A stretch of DNA of 64,000 nt, taken from positions 1-64,000 of the forward strand of contig JABHCC010000209.1 in NCBI GenBank assembly GCA_018669475.1. The letters are read 5' to 3'. Source of the DNA: Bacteroidota bacterium (GTDB lineage: Bacteria > Bacteroidota > Bacteroidia > Bacteroidales > UBA12481). The translations under genes and the position numbers were made by a program. Below the pieces are notes generated by a model that was not told the DNA's origin, did no database searches, and saw nothing but the letters and a program-made list of their open reading frames with translations. Positions 53,334-62,716 of the stretch are shown here, in pieces (positions within the stretch are counted from its first letter, which is position 1; each line of letters begins with the position of its first letter).

Positions 53334-55217
53334 ATGAGCAAATTCCTGAGCACAAGAATTCATGGTTTTATTATTATTGCAATAGTCAGTTCCGTTTTCC
53401 TCCAGGCTCAAGAGCCAGGCTTACCTGATGAGCTGTTTAGCAGACCTGAACGGACAAAGTATCAGGAAACCTCAGTTCATGCTGATATCATGGCTTTTGT
53501 GCAGAGTTTGGAAGAGAATAGTGATAAAGTACATGTTGAGATCATGGGAACAAGTTTTGAGGGGCGTGATCTTCCTTTGGTTATTATTTCTAATCCTAAA
53601 GTGACCAGCCCGGAGCAAGCTTTTACATCTGGCAAGCCTGTTTTTTATATACAAGGAAATATTCATGGGGGAGAAGTTGAAGGCAAGGAGGCCATTTTAA
53701 AACTGCTCCGTGAAATCGCTTTTGAGCAAAAGGGGTATTTACTTGACAATCAAATTCTTTTGTTCTGCCCTTTATTTAATCCCGACGGGAACGATGATTT
53801 AGGTCCTAACAATCGACCTAATCAGGATGGAAGTCCTTTTTTGGCTGGAAAGAGAACCAATGGCCAGGATTTTGATCTTAATCGTGATGGCCTGAAACTT
53901 GAGACTTTCGAAGGAAAAGCATTAGTTGAAAATGTGATGAATCGTTGGGATCCGTTGATGTTTGTTGATTTACATACCACAAACGGAACATGGCATGGTT
54001 ACTCTATTACATATGCCCCGGGGATTCATACAGCAGGACATCCGGCTGTATCTACATATTTGAATGAAGAGTTGTTTCCGCGAATTACAAACAGGATCAG
54101 ACAAAGATCGGGGCATGAGACCCATCAGTATGGAGGCTTCTATGAGTATCCTCCCCAATCATATTATGGAATGTATCCTGAGCCCAGGTTTCTGACCAAT
54201 AGCTTTGCCCTTAAAAATAAACTGGCGATTCTTGTTGAGACCTTCTCTCATGATCATTTTGAGAAAAGGATTGATAGCAATATTGCCTTTCTAACTGCTT
54301 TACTTGAATACACAAATGATTATGGTTTTGAAATTCAGGAATTGGTTGATAATGCAAATCAGGAAGTTATTGATCAAATCATTGATAATGGTGGATCTTT
54401 TTCTCGGGGTGTGGAGTTTTCATATGAGGAACCTGGTTTAAGTACGGATTTGTATGTATATGAGGTGAAGAGTGGTAAAAGGAAAGGTAAGAAAATTTGG
54501 TATTCAGGTGTAAATCAGTACTTTGATATGTCTGCAGACAGGGAAGCTATAGTTCCCAGGGCCTATGTTTTTCCAGAGGAGCTATGGAAGGTGGCAGAGA
54601 AGCTTCGTGAGCATGGAGTATTAGTTACTCAGCTAAGTGATGCAAGCAGTTTTCAGGGTGAGAAATACACAGTAATGCAGCTAAATAAGCAAAACAGGTC
54701 GTATCAGGGTCATTATCCTGCCAGTCTTGAGGGGTATTTTGAGAATGCAAGTTTGGATATGCCTGCCGGATCTTATTTTGTTGATATGGCCCAGGCCTAT
54801 GCCTTTCTCATTTTTTATATGCTTGAACCTGAGGCTGATGATGGCCTGGTTCATTGGAATTATTTCGATGATTATCTCGAGGACAGGGGAGTAGGTGCTA
54901 ACAGGGTTGATTTTCCGGTTTTTAAAATCGGTGAGCTTGGATCCGGGATGAACGAGGAAATTATTTCAAGCATGGGAGTGAGCTATAATCCTGATCAAAA
55001 GGCTATTCTGATAAGGGACTTACCTGAAAGTGTCAATCAGGGAGTAATTGAGTTGGTTTCCTCTTCAGGTCAGATCATGATACGCAGAAAACTCGCCAAG
55101 GGTGAAACTCATCTTGAACTGAATGTTTCTTCTATAGCTCTGGGTCTTTATCTCATTCGCTTATCAGGAGATAATCTTATGCAGACTCAAAAAGTTCTGA
55201 TCAGAAATCTAGAGTAA
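53334..55217 (+). CDS. M14 zinc carboxypeptidase family protein with T9SS-like C-terminal domain
   Basis: A 627-residue exported peptidase (signal peptide, cleavage probable after FLQAQ at about 26). The M14 motifs are GNIHGGEVEGKEA (zinc His and Glu), LMFVDLHTTNG (zinc His), and the catalytic Glu in LAILVETFSHDHF. Residues about 545-627 end with a type IX secretion sorting-like segment (SSGQIMIRRKLAKGE...GLYLIRLSGDN...KVLIRNLE). It removes C-terminal or other residues from peptides at the surface. It lies 33 bases after the sensor kinase gene and may be controlled with it. Confidence 0.9.
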   Translation: MSKFLSTRIHGFIIIAIVSSVFLQAQEPGLPDELFSRPERTKYQETSVHADIMAFVQSLEENSDKVHVEIMGTSFEGRDLPLVIISNPKVTSPEQAFTSGKPVFYIQGNIHGGEVEGKEAILKLLREIAFEQKGYLLDNQILLFCPLFNPDGNDDLGPNNRPNQDGSPFLAGKRTNGQDFDLNRDGLKLETFEGKALVENVMNRWDPLMFVDLHTTNGTWHGYSITYAPGIHTAGHPAVSTYLNEELFPRITNRIRQRSGHETHQYGGFYEYPPQSYYGMYPEPRFLTNSFALKNKLAILVETFSHDHFEKRIDSNIAFLTALLEYTNDYGFEIQELVDNANQEVIDQIIDNGGSFSRGVEFSYEEPGLSTDLYVYEVKSGKRKGKKIWYSGVNQYFDMSADREAIVPRAYVFPEELWKVAEKLREHGVLVTQLSDASSFQGEKYTVMQLNKQNRSYQGHYPASLEGYFENASLDMPAGSYFVDMAQAYAFLIFYMLEPEADDGLVHWNYFDDYLEDRGVGANRVDFPVFKIGELGSGMNEEIISSMGVSYNPDQKAILIRDLPESVNQGVIELVSSSGQIMIRRKLAKGETHLELNVSSIALGLYLIRLSGDNLMQTQKVLIRNLE

Positions 55218-55323
55218 ATTCCGTTCACTTTTTTGTCAAATCAGAGTTACGGTTTTTCTACTCCATTCAGCGTAGAGAAACGCACCTGCTATTTTGTTGT
55301 GTGGTACCGGTCTGGTCTTTATC

Positions 55324-57096
55324 TCATTCTTGCTTCAGGATAAGCTCCCAAAATTCAGGCAGATGATCAGTGTAAATACTTCTTGGGGAGCTATTATATT
55401 TCAGGCATAGTGATGCTGCTATTCCAACTGCTGCGCCCATTTGTCCGGTAGTACGCATGACTCTTGGACCACCCAGGCCAATGTGAGAGCAACTGAAACA
55501 GCGGCCCGCCATAAATAGGTTATTGATATCTTTTGAATATAAACTTCTGTATGGAATGTAGTATCTGCCGGCATGATAAAACATTGCATCTGTTAGGAAA
55601 TCAGGTTTGTTATCATTTAAGAGGTTTTGAGGATAATGTACGTCTACCTCTCTGATTTCAACAACTACTGAATCGGAAAATTCCCGGTTCTCTCGTGCAT
55701 CATTAAATGTATAAATATGGTCGCCCACGAGTCTTCGTGATTCCCGTTTTCCCAGTAGGTAGGACATCCATTCAAGTTTAAGGTTTTCATTTCCCTGTCT
55801 TTGTTTTTGGTTGTAAAAAGATCCATAAATAGCTTTGAACATATGATCCCGAATGGCTTCTCCATCGTCAACCTGATGTAAGTCGTATGAGATAAGTTCC
55901 CAATTCCAGGTACCTTTCTTTGCGGAATATCCATCAGCTACATCCATAGCCCAGGGTACCTCCGGGAAGTGTGATACTTGCTCCGATAATGCAGTTCTCC
56001 ATAGTACTGATGCCCCCATGACTCCATTGTCTGCAAGATCAGGGCTCCATATTTCTCCAAACTCATCCCATGCTTCATTGTAGGTGTCAGCACTTTCCCG
56101 ACCATAGAAATATTCAGCTCCGGCCCAATATCCTATCCAGGCATCACCTGTACAGTCAACGAAATATGGGGCTGTGAATCTTAGTTCTTCACCAGTGGCA
56201 GTATGTCTGGCATCTACTGAATTGATTGTGTTTCTGTTTGTATTTGCCGCATAGGCCCGCCAATTAAGGAATAGATGAATGTTTTCATAGGCTTCAATGC
56301 TGGAATGCCGTTTAATTTCATCAATGCCTGCCAGTGGATCTCCATTTGGATAGTGCTTGGTATCAAGCATTTTTAGTATTCTTTCGAATTTCCCATATAT
56401 GCCTAATGTATGAACTCTTATTTCACTACTGGCATTCCCTCCGAGAACGGGGCGGTCGTGAATTAGTGCCACATTCAAACCGTGTTCAGCCCCTGCAATG
56501 GCTGCAGCACATCCAGCTATTCCACCCCCAATGATTACAAGGTCAAACTGTTCTGTTTTGTTTGGAGCTGATGGTCTATTCAGTTGTTTTGTTCTCCAAT
56601 CTGCAAGATTATTTGGTTCAGATGGTGGTGATGTTTCCTTCTGACTTACCCATATTGCATCACATCGTCCGTTGAAGCCACTCAGGTCAACCAGTTCCAG
56701 AATAAACTCTCCAGAAGATAAGGTAAGCTCACCAGCATACTCCCAATTCCAGCCAGCCTGATTTCCCAGTCTGTTTGGCAGAAGGCTGGAACCAATTTTT
56801 ATTCTGAATTGTCCGGGTGCCTCCCATGGCCCTGGTGCCCAATTGATTGTTCTGGCCCATATATGATAAGAGCCTTTTTTGGAAACAGTAAAGGAAGTTT
56901 GGGCATTTTTGACAGGTTTTCCCATTCCATGTGCCATGAGATAAGGGGAACCCATTTGCTCAACAAATTGGGGATCAATTAGCCATCCTCCTTGATAGTC
57001 AAAGCTCTCTGCTTCTATCAGGATAGATTCTGAACATCCCGAAGAAAGTAAAACAGATATCCAGACAAGGCTCATTATCAGCAATTTATTTTTCAT
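55324..57096 (-). CDS. secreted FAD-dependent oxidoreductase lipoprotein
   Basis: A 590-residue lipoprotein (lipobox LSSGC, Cys21). An N-terminal carbohydrate-binding-like beta-sandwich (about 25-150) with AESFDYQGGW and SYHIWARTINW precedes the FAD domain (about 185-590): the dinucleotide motif is LVIIGGGIAGCAAAIAGA with NASSEIRVH, and the C-terminal FAD loop LFMAGRCFSCSHIGLGG then MRTTGQMGAAVG. This is the FAD_oxidored/PF12831-type family, found in Bacteroidota polysaccharide gene clusters. Substrate unknown. Start ATG 57096 is preferred over 57138, since only the former gives a signal peptide directly. Confidence 0.88.
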   Translation of the reverse strand: MKNKLLIMSLVWISVLLSSGCSESILIEAESFDYQGGWLIDPQFVEQMGSPYLMAHGMGKPVKNAQTSFTVSKKGSYHIWARTINWAPGPWEAPGQFRIKIGSSLLPNRLGNQAGWNWEYAGELTLSSGEFILELVDLSGFNGRCDAIWVSQKETSPPSEPNNLADWRTKQLNRPSAPNKTEQFDLVIIGGGIAGCAAAIAGAEHGLNVALIHDRPVLGGNASSEIRVHTLGIYGKFERILKMLDTKHYPNGDPLAGIDEIKRHSSIEAYENIHLFLNWRAYAANTNRNTINSVDARHTATGEELRFTAPYFVDCTGDAWIGYWAGAEYFYGRESADTYNEAWDEFGEIWSPDLADNGVMGASVLWRTALSEQVSHFPEVPWAMDVADGYSAKKGTWNWELISYDLHQVDDGEAIRDHMFKAIYGSFYNQKQRQGNENLKLEWMSYLLGKRESRRLVGDHIYTFNDARENREFSDSVVVEIREVDVHYPQNLLNDNKPDFLTDAMFYHAGRYYIPYRSLYSKDINNLFMAGRCFSCSHIGLGGPRVMRTTGQMGAAVGIAASLCLKYNSSPRSIYTDHLPEFWELILKQE

Positions 57097-57211
57097 AGTT
57101 GTGAATATTTCGATGATGCAGATTTGAGATACTAACAAATGTAATAGTTTACTTGAAAAAGAGAGGTTTCAATGACGTTGATTTTTTGTAATTTGGACAA
57201 TCCTTTAAGCC

Positions 57212-59404
57212 ATGAAAAAAACTATTCTTCTACTCTTTCTTAGTCTTTCTACCATTTTACAGGCCCAGTCTCCACTTGAGATCAAGAAAATGAAAGGTAA
57301 TTTGTTATTTGACGGTATGCCTGATGATAAAGAATGGCAAAACCATGATCCTTTGGATTTTGTAATGTATCAACCAATAAATGGGAACGAACCTTCAGAG
57401 AGGCTGGATGTAAGATTGTGTTTTGATGAAGAATTTCTCTATGTCGGAGCTCATCTTTATTATGAGGATGTCTCAATTATTCAGGCTATTGGAAAGAAAA
57501 GGGATTATGATCAGGTGACATGTGATTATTTTGGGATTCATCTGGACACCTATTTCGACAAGCAAAACTCTATGATTTTTTACACCAATCCTAATGGATT
57601 ACGGTTTGATGCGGCAGTAAAACGAGATCTTAAGTATTTTGACAGTGATGTTAATTTTAACTGGAACACTTATTGGGAAGTAAAAACCCTGATTGATGAC
57701 AAGGGTTGGCATACTGAATTCAAAATTCCCCTGTCTAGTTTAAGATACCAGCTTAATGATGGTATTGTTACTATGGGCTTAACTTCCTGTTGGTTTATCC
57801 CTGCAAAGAACGAACTTGTTTGTTCCCCGTCTATATTGCCGGATTATGCACTTGGAAACTGGAAACCATCAATGGCTCAGGAGGTTTTTTTTGAAGAGCT
57901 GAATTCAAAAAAGCCTTTGTATATCAGTCCTTATTTGTTAGGTGGAATTGCTTATCAGCATGAGTTGAATGAAACAGAAACAAGCTATATAAAAACTACC
58001 ACTCCAAAGTTTGATGCCGGATTAGATCTTAAACTTGGAATAACAAATAATCTCACCTTAGACCTCACTTTAAATACTGATTTTGCTCAGGTTGAGGCTG
58101 ATGATCAGCAAATTAATTTGACAAGATACTCATTGTTTCTGCCAGAGAAAAGAGTCTTTTTCCAAGAGAAGGCAGATGCCTTCGATTTTTCAATGGGTGG
58201 ACCCAATTCCTTATTTTACAGTAGAAGGATTGGGCTGGATGATGGTGAGCCGGTTAGGATTCTTGGCGGACTCAGGCTGTCGGGCAGGGCAGGAGCCTGG
58301 GATGTGGGTATTCTTGATATGCAAACAGCATCAATAACTAATTTAGCAAGTGAGAATTTTGGAGTTGTACGCCTGAAAAGGACTGTTTTTAATCAAAGTT
58401 CTTATGTAGGAGGGATGTTTACTTCTAGGGTTGGTCTGGATGGGAATTACAATATTTCATCAGGTTTTGATGCTAACATTCGACTATTCGGAGATGAGTA
58501 CATATCTGTTCATGTGGCAAATACCATACAAAATGGTATCAGGCCTGATAAACCTATGGATCCGTTACGTGTGCAGTTAGCACTTGAACGCCGTGGTGAA
58601 AAGGGTTTGGGCTATAATTTTATATTTACCTGGTCAGGATCGGATTTTGATCCGGGAATCGGGTTTCTACGTAAACAGAACTATTTCGGTTCTTTTGTAA
58701 ATGTTTTGTACGGCTGGATACCCAATGAGTCATCTCCCATACTCAGACACCGGTTTTACTCCCGATTACTGAACTATAATCATATCCCTGATCGATCCGT
58801 TGAGACTGTTAATATAGAAACGGGATGGCATTTTGAGATGCGATCCGGTTTATCAGGTAATCTGGCGCACAACTATTCAATTGAGATCTTGCGTGATAGT
58901 CTTGATCTTACCGAGGACGTAAGTTTTTCGCCTGATCGATATGAATTCCATTCTTTTAAAACCGAATGGATGCTGCCCCCGTCATCTCCGATTGTTGGCA
59001 TGTTTATGACAGAGATAGGTTCTTTTTATGATGGATGGAAGGTGTCGGCAACATTAATGCCTACCTGGAGTGCCTCACCAAGTTTGGATTTGAGCAGTAC
59101 TTACCGATTAGACCGGGTTGACATTCCGACAAGGGGTATAGGTTTTTTCAATCATATTATTGGTTTGAAAGCCTTATTGACTTTCAGTGTTAAGACCTCC
59201 TTGTCAGCTTTTATTCAATACAATACAGCAATAGATGGGGTTATCGCCAATCTTAGATTTAGATATAATCCCCGTGAAGGAGTTGACTTCTATCTTGTAT
59301 ATAATGAAGGTCTTAATACTTATCCCTATTCACATGAACCTGTACTTCCGCTATCTGAACAACGCACTATAATGGCCAAGTTTACATATACTTTTGGATC
59401 CTAG
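57212..59404 (+). CDS. DUF5916 protein with CBM9-like N-terminal domain and outer-membrane barrel
   Basis: A 730-residue exported protein (signal peptide, cleavage probable after LQAQ at about 19). Residues 25-220 have the CBM9-like/DOMON fold (GNLLFDGMPDDKEWQNHDPL, then LCFDEEFLYVGAHLYYED), and the rest, DUF5916, is beta-rich with the barrel-like pattern ending LSEQRTIMAKFTYTFGS, suggesting an outer-membrane barrel of 14-16 strands. The family is common in Bacteroidota but its role is not known; sugar or heme binding is speculative. It stands alone, divergent from the FAD gene and convergent with the M14 gene. Confidence 0.88.
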   Translation: MKKTILLLFLSLSTILQAQSPLEIKKMKGNLLFDGMPDDKEWQNHDPLDFVMYQPINGNEPSERLDVRLCFDEEFLYVGAHLYYEDVSIIQAIGKKRDYDQVTCDYFGIHLDTYFDKQNSMIFYTNPNGLRFDAAVKRDLKYFDSDVNFNWNTYWEVKTLIDDKGWHTEFKIPLSSLRYQLNDGIVTMGLTSCWFIPAKNELVCSPSILPDYALGNWKPSMAQEVFFEELNSKKPLYISPYLLGGIAYQHELNETETSYIKTTTPKFDAGLDLKLGITNNLTLDLTLNTDFAQVEADDQQINLTRYSLFLPEKRVFFQEKADAFDFSMGGPNSLFYSRRIGLDDGEPVRILGGLRLSGRAGAWDVGILDMQTASITNLASENFGVVRLKRTVFNQSSYVGGMFTSRVGLDGNYNISSGFDANIRLFGDEYISVHVANTIQNGIRPDKPMDPLRVQLALERRGEKGLGYNFIFTWSGSDFDPGIGFLRKQNYFGSFVNVLYGWIPNESSPILRHRFYSRLLNYNHIPDRSVETVNIETGWHFEMRSGLSGNLAHNYSIEILRDSLDLTEDVSFSPDRYEFHSFKTEWMLPPSSPIVGMFMTEIGSFYDGWKVSATLMPTWSASPSLDLSSTYRLDRVDIPTRGIGFFNHIIGLKALLTFSVKTSLSAFIQYNTAIDGVIANLRFRYNPREGVDFYLVYNEGLNTYPYSHEPVLPLSEQRTIMAKFTYTFGS

Positions 59405-59443
59405 GAAGCACTTATACTATTCAGGATAAACCAAAAATTAGTC

Positions 59444-60688
59444 CTATTCCGTTAAAATTTTCATCATGGCTATGGCCGCAACTCTGGCTTTCTCAGAAAT
59501 AAAATCTCTGGGTGTATTATCACCTACTTCGTAAATGATCCCCTCAGTTTGAAATTCGGCATAGAACCAGTTTTTAGAGGTTGCAACCGGCAGGTATTCA
59601 GAGGCTTCCACGCGAGGTGTATATTCAGGGAAGACTTTATCAATTTGGTCAATCCAATCAGATGTGAAGGTACCTACTGACAAAGCGCCAGGATCTACAT
59701 CATTAGTATAATAGATGTCGTAATGAGTAGAGTGGAAGTCAATTCCCAATATCACCTCAGATCGATTAACTTTCGATTGTTTTACTATATGATCGGCAAC
59801 CTGCCGGATTTCAGGCTGATTGTAATTACCCCAGTCGCGGTTCAGGTCGATTCCGCCGGTATTGTGCCTCCAGTGTCCTAAATCAACTCCATCAGGATTT
59901 AAAATGGGGTATACCAATAGCCGGTATTTTTCATGAAAATGCTGGGTAAGCGGGGTCTTTTCAAGCAGAGTTTCGACAAAGGATTGCATTGCTAAATGGC
60001 CACTAACTTCAGGTGGATGTTGTCTTGCAAGTATTACTACGATTGGCTTTTTACGTTTCTTACCTGAATATATATCCATAAATATTAAAGGCCGGCCTTC
60101 TTTGCTTGTACCGAAAGAATGAAATTCAACATTGTTGCTGTGAGATAGGTTCTGACACCAGTTCATAACTTTGCCGGAGCTAAATAATTCCTGTCCGGCA
60201 ATCCAGGTTGTTCCTGCCTGTAAATTGAATTTTATTGTTGCCACAGAATCGCCATTGGAGAGATGAATCTGGTCATCTTCCAGGGGGATCCACAGATTTC
60301 CATCATAACTGGCTTTTGGTTTATACCGGTGTTTAGCTGCAGTATATTCAAGATTGATATATAGAGTCTGATCGGTTCTGCTGTTTATTCTGAAAGCATA
60401 CCAGGGAGAAGCATTAATTGGAGTATTTTCAGGAAGTATACTGATGGTGTATGTTGAATCATTTAATTTACGGCAATCGTTCATCCTGGCCATATCGAAC
60501 AGATTATCAAAACTTATTGTACCCTGATTAAAGGTGTATTTTTTCTTTATCTGATTAGTAATGGTCTTACTGTGTGTATCAACCCTGGGATTGGGTTCAA
60601 TGTATTTTGCCTGATAACGCAGCAGTGAGCAAGAGCTTACAATAAGAGCAAATAAAAGTGTTGAAACAGCAAAGATTCGGGTTTTCAT
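59444..60688 (-). CDS. M14 zinc carboxypeptidase lipoprotein
   Basis: A 414-residue lipoprotein (lipobox VSSC) with an N-terminal beta domain (about 40-190) and an M14 domain with zinc motif ARQHPPEVSG (His and Glu), NPDGVDLGHWRHNTGGIDLNRDW, zinc His in DFHSTHYDIYY, and catalytic Glu in TEGIIYEVGDN. The combined arrangement is like cytosolic carboxypeptidase-type M14 proteins (M14 domain after an N-terminal beta domain). It cleaves peptides in the periplasm or on the surface. Start ATG 60688; reading upstream to 60739 goes through the repeated leader (copy C) and is not accepted. Confidence 0.9.
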   Translation of the reverse strand: MKTRIFAVSTLLFALIVSSCSLLRYQAKYIEPNPRVDTHSKTITNQIKKKYTFNQGTISFDNLFDMARMNDCRKLNDSTYTISILPENTPINASPWYAFRINSRTDQTLYINLEYTAAKHRYKPKASYDGNLWIPLEDDQIHLSNGDSVATIKFNLQAGTTWIAGQELFSSGKVMNWCQNLSHSNNVEFHSFGTSKEGRPLIFMDIYSGKKRKKPIVVILARQHPPEVSGHLAMQSFVETLLEKTPLTQHFHEKYRLLVYPILNPDGVDLGHWRHNTGGIDLNRDWGNYNQPEIRQVADHIVKQSKVNRSEVILGIDFHSTHYDIYYTNDVDPGALSVGTFTSDWIDQIDKVFPEYTPRVEASEYLPVATSKNWFYAEFQTEGIIYEVGDNTPRDFISEKARVAAIAMMKILTE

Positions 60689-60765
60689 CCGTTTATAATT
60701 AATTCTATTTGTCGGATGTAGCTCGCATAACAAAAACAATCATCCGTGTGTGTGTGTTAAAATTC
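60686..60765 (-). promoter_or_regulatory. repeated promoter-leader element, copy C (M14 lipoprotein gene)
   Basis: Minus-strand copy of the leader seen at 30946 and 51087. From TTTTAACACACACAC (partly inside the stop region of the upstream VOC gene) to the ATG at 60688 it matches copy B at about 70 of 78 aligned positions. TGTTTTTG takes the -7 place. CGGATG and CATCCG, about 30 bases apart, can pair in this copy. It lets the M14 gene be transcribed apart from the VOC gene. Confidence 0.72.
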
Positions 60766-62106
60766 TAGATTAAGGTATTCCAATAGTAATGAATTATCGG
60801 GGTGCTTATAGAATTTGTCAAATTCAAGGAAATAACCTTCCGGATCATAGCCTACGAAGGCTTTGTATTTTGATTCCGGACCAATTTCCATATCTCCTGA
60901 TCTGAGGGGGAAGATATGATTGCTTTTAGCGTACTCGTACCAGGACTCAATATCATCAATAATAAAGGACACTGTTACTGCCTTTTCCTTTGTATAGCTA
61001 TGCATTCCACGCATTTCATCGACCAATCCCAGAAAACCAGATGGGGTGACCTGATAAATTTTTGCCCATCCCTGATCTGCTACTATTTCAAGTCCTAATA
61101 CATCCTGAAGAAAGTGTTGCATTGACAACAGATCTTTATAGTAAAGCCATGTAATTGTAGAATGAAAACCCAGGCCTTCAGGAGTCAGCCGCTTTTCATG
61201 TTTTGATCCAGTGATTGTCGGATTTTGATTCAGTACAGGAAGGAAAAACTCATTTTCGGGATGTTGTTTGAAGGTCTCAAATTCAAGAAGATATCCTTCC
61301 GGATCAACAATAACAAATCCATCGTGAGCTCCGCCTTCTTTTGGATGATAGCCGTATTTTATCTGAACATTCTGAGTTTTTAAGTAAGCATTCCATTCGG
61401 CCAACTGATTGGTAAGAAGAGCAATAGCCACTGTTTTTGCCTCGCTTGAGTTATGCATTCCATATTTTTCATCCACAAGAATGAGGTATGATGATTTTGC
61501 CAATCTCAGAATTGTGGCCATTCCATAATCAGCAACTATTTCCATACCAAGAATATTTGAGTAGAAATTGCTGGCTTGGGACAAATCTTTATAATAAAGG
61601 AAAAGGTTTGATGCTCGAATTCCGAAATTTGAAAGGGTTCTGAAATCAGTATTCAAGGACAGTAATTGATTGATTTTTTTTGGTGAATAGCCTAATAATC
61701 GACCAAAGCGTTTTGAAATTTCTCGCCGTGCTGATTCTGAATACTCTCCTCTTTCTTCAAGTTTTGTTTTATCGGCTTTGATTTTCTTATAAACCTCCAG
61801 TGTGTTGCCCTGGTATATCAGGAGAATTTCTTTCCCATCCAGTCGCGCTCCCGGGAAGAGATCATTTTCGAGAAGTTCAGTTTCCCGATAAAGATTACAG
61901 TCGTGTTTATTAGCAATATCCTTTGCCCTTTCAAGGATTGTTTCTATATCAGATGGAGTCATAGGCTCGCTGAGAGCCAGGGGTTTGACTCCGGCATTTA
62001 CCACCTCACAAAAGGCATATATTACACCAAGATGGTGTTCATGTTGATTTGTTTTGCAGGCATTCATCATGAATATAATTAGGCTTAAGGTAATAGTAAA
62101 TCTCAT
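60757..62106 (-). CDS. exported lipoprotein with two VOC (glyoxalase-like) domains
   Basis: A 449-residue lipoprotein (lipobox MNAC, Cys17; ATG at 62106). An N-terminal 130-residue region of unknown fold precedes two VOC domains (about 165-290 and 315-440), each with the pattern LYYKDL...F...LGLEIVAD...DPEGY.LEF. VOC proteins usually work in the cytoplasm; an exported, lipid-anchored one is unusual. The metal-binding His/Glu set is only partly visible (for example E in YLLEFE and YFLEFD). Function unknown: small-molecule binding, dioxygenase or resistance. The M14 gene follows on the same strand. Confidence 0.82.
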   Translation of the reverse strand: MRFTITLSLIIFMMNACKTNQHEHHLGVIYAFCEVVNAGVKPLALSEPMTPSDIETILERAKDIANKHDCNLYRETELLENDLFPGARLDGKEILLIYQGNTLEVYKKIKADKTKLEERGEYSESARREISKRFGRLLGYSPKKINQLLSLNTDFRTLSNFGIRASNLFLYYKDLSQASNFYSNILGMEIVADYGMATILRLAKSSYLILVDEKYGMHNSSEAKTVAIALLTNQLAEWNAYLKTQNVQIKYGYHPKEGGAHDGFVIVDPEGYLLEFETFKQHPENEFFLPVLNQNPTITGSKHEKRLTPEGLGFHSTITWLYYKDLLSMQHFLQDVLGLEIVADQGWAKIYQVTPSGFLGLVDEMRGMHSYTKEKAVTVSFIIDDIESWYEYAKSNHIFPLRSGDMEIGPESKYKAFVGYDPEGYFLEFDKFYKHPDNSLLLEYLNLEF

Positions 62107-62175
62107 GCAAATATTGTTTAGTCTTAGAACAAAGCATACTTTTATATGTATTGAATAATACAATATGCAAAGCTC

Positions 62176-62679
62176 ATGGAAAATACAAAAACCTTAGAGA
62201 TTTTAAAACAAGCAATTTTACTTGAGAAAAGGGGAAAAGCTTTTTATTCGAATGCTGCTGCCAGTGCAAAAGATCCAGATGTAAAAAAAGTTTTTCAGAT
62301 TATGGCAGACGAGGAGGAAGATCACATTAAGTTTTTGTCTCAACAATATATGAACTACCAATCAGTTGGACAATTCGACTCGGCTACTATAGAAAGGCAC
62401 ATAAAAGATTCTGTTGCTGATGATGTATTACCCAATGATCTCGCTGATAAAATAGCTGCGGCAAGCTTTGAAGCAGCTGCGATATCCTCAGCGATAGATA
62501 TGGAGAATCGAGCCATTGCTGTTTATTCTGAAAGGGCCAAAAATGCCAATGATGAAGAGGAGAGAAAGTTTTATCAATGGCTTTGTGATTGGGAAAAAGG
62601 TCATCACAAATTATTGTTTACACTGGATCAGGAATTAAAGGAAAAAATCTGGTTTGACAACAATTTCTGGCCAATGTAG
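62176..62679 (+). CDS. rubrerythrin/ferritin-like diiron protein
   Basis: A 167-residue four-helix bundle protein. The two helix pairs carry the diiron ligand pattern: AILLEKRGKAFY and MADEEEDHIKF in the first, AIDMENRAIAVYSE and WLCDWEKGHHKL in the second (Glu and His ligands). It lacks the rubredoxin domain of classical rubrerythrins. Likely a cytoplasmic peroxide-reducing or iron-related protein, as in other anaerobes. It is divergent from the VOC lipoprotein gene, with 69 bases between the two starts. Confidence 0.88.
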   Translation: MENTKTLEILKQAILLEKRGKAFYSNAAASAKDPDVKKVFQIMADEEEDHIKFLSQQYMNYQSVGQFDSATIERHIKDSVADDVLPNDLADKIAAASFEAAAISSAIDMENRAIAVYSERAKNANDEEERKFYQWLCDWEKGHHKLLFTLDQELKEKIWFDNNFWPM

Positions 62680-62716
62680 GATTCCTCTAATCCCGCTTTT
62701 TTGTTTCATTTGGTAT

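Noticed and set aside
60689-60739. Extension of the M14 lipoprotein frame through leader copy C
   Set aside because: It would destroy the signal peptide/lipobox start and lies in the repeated leader.
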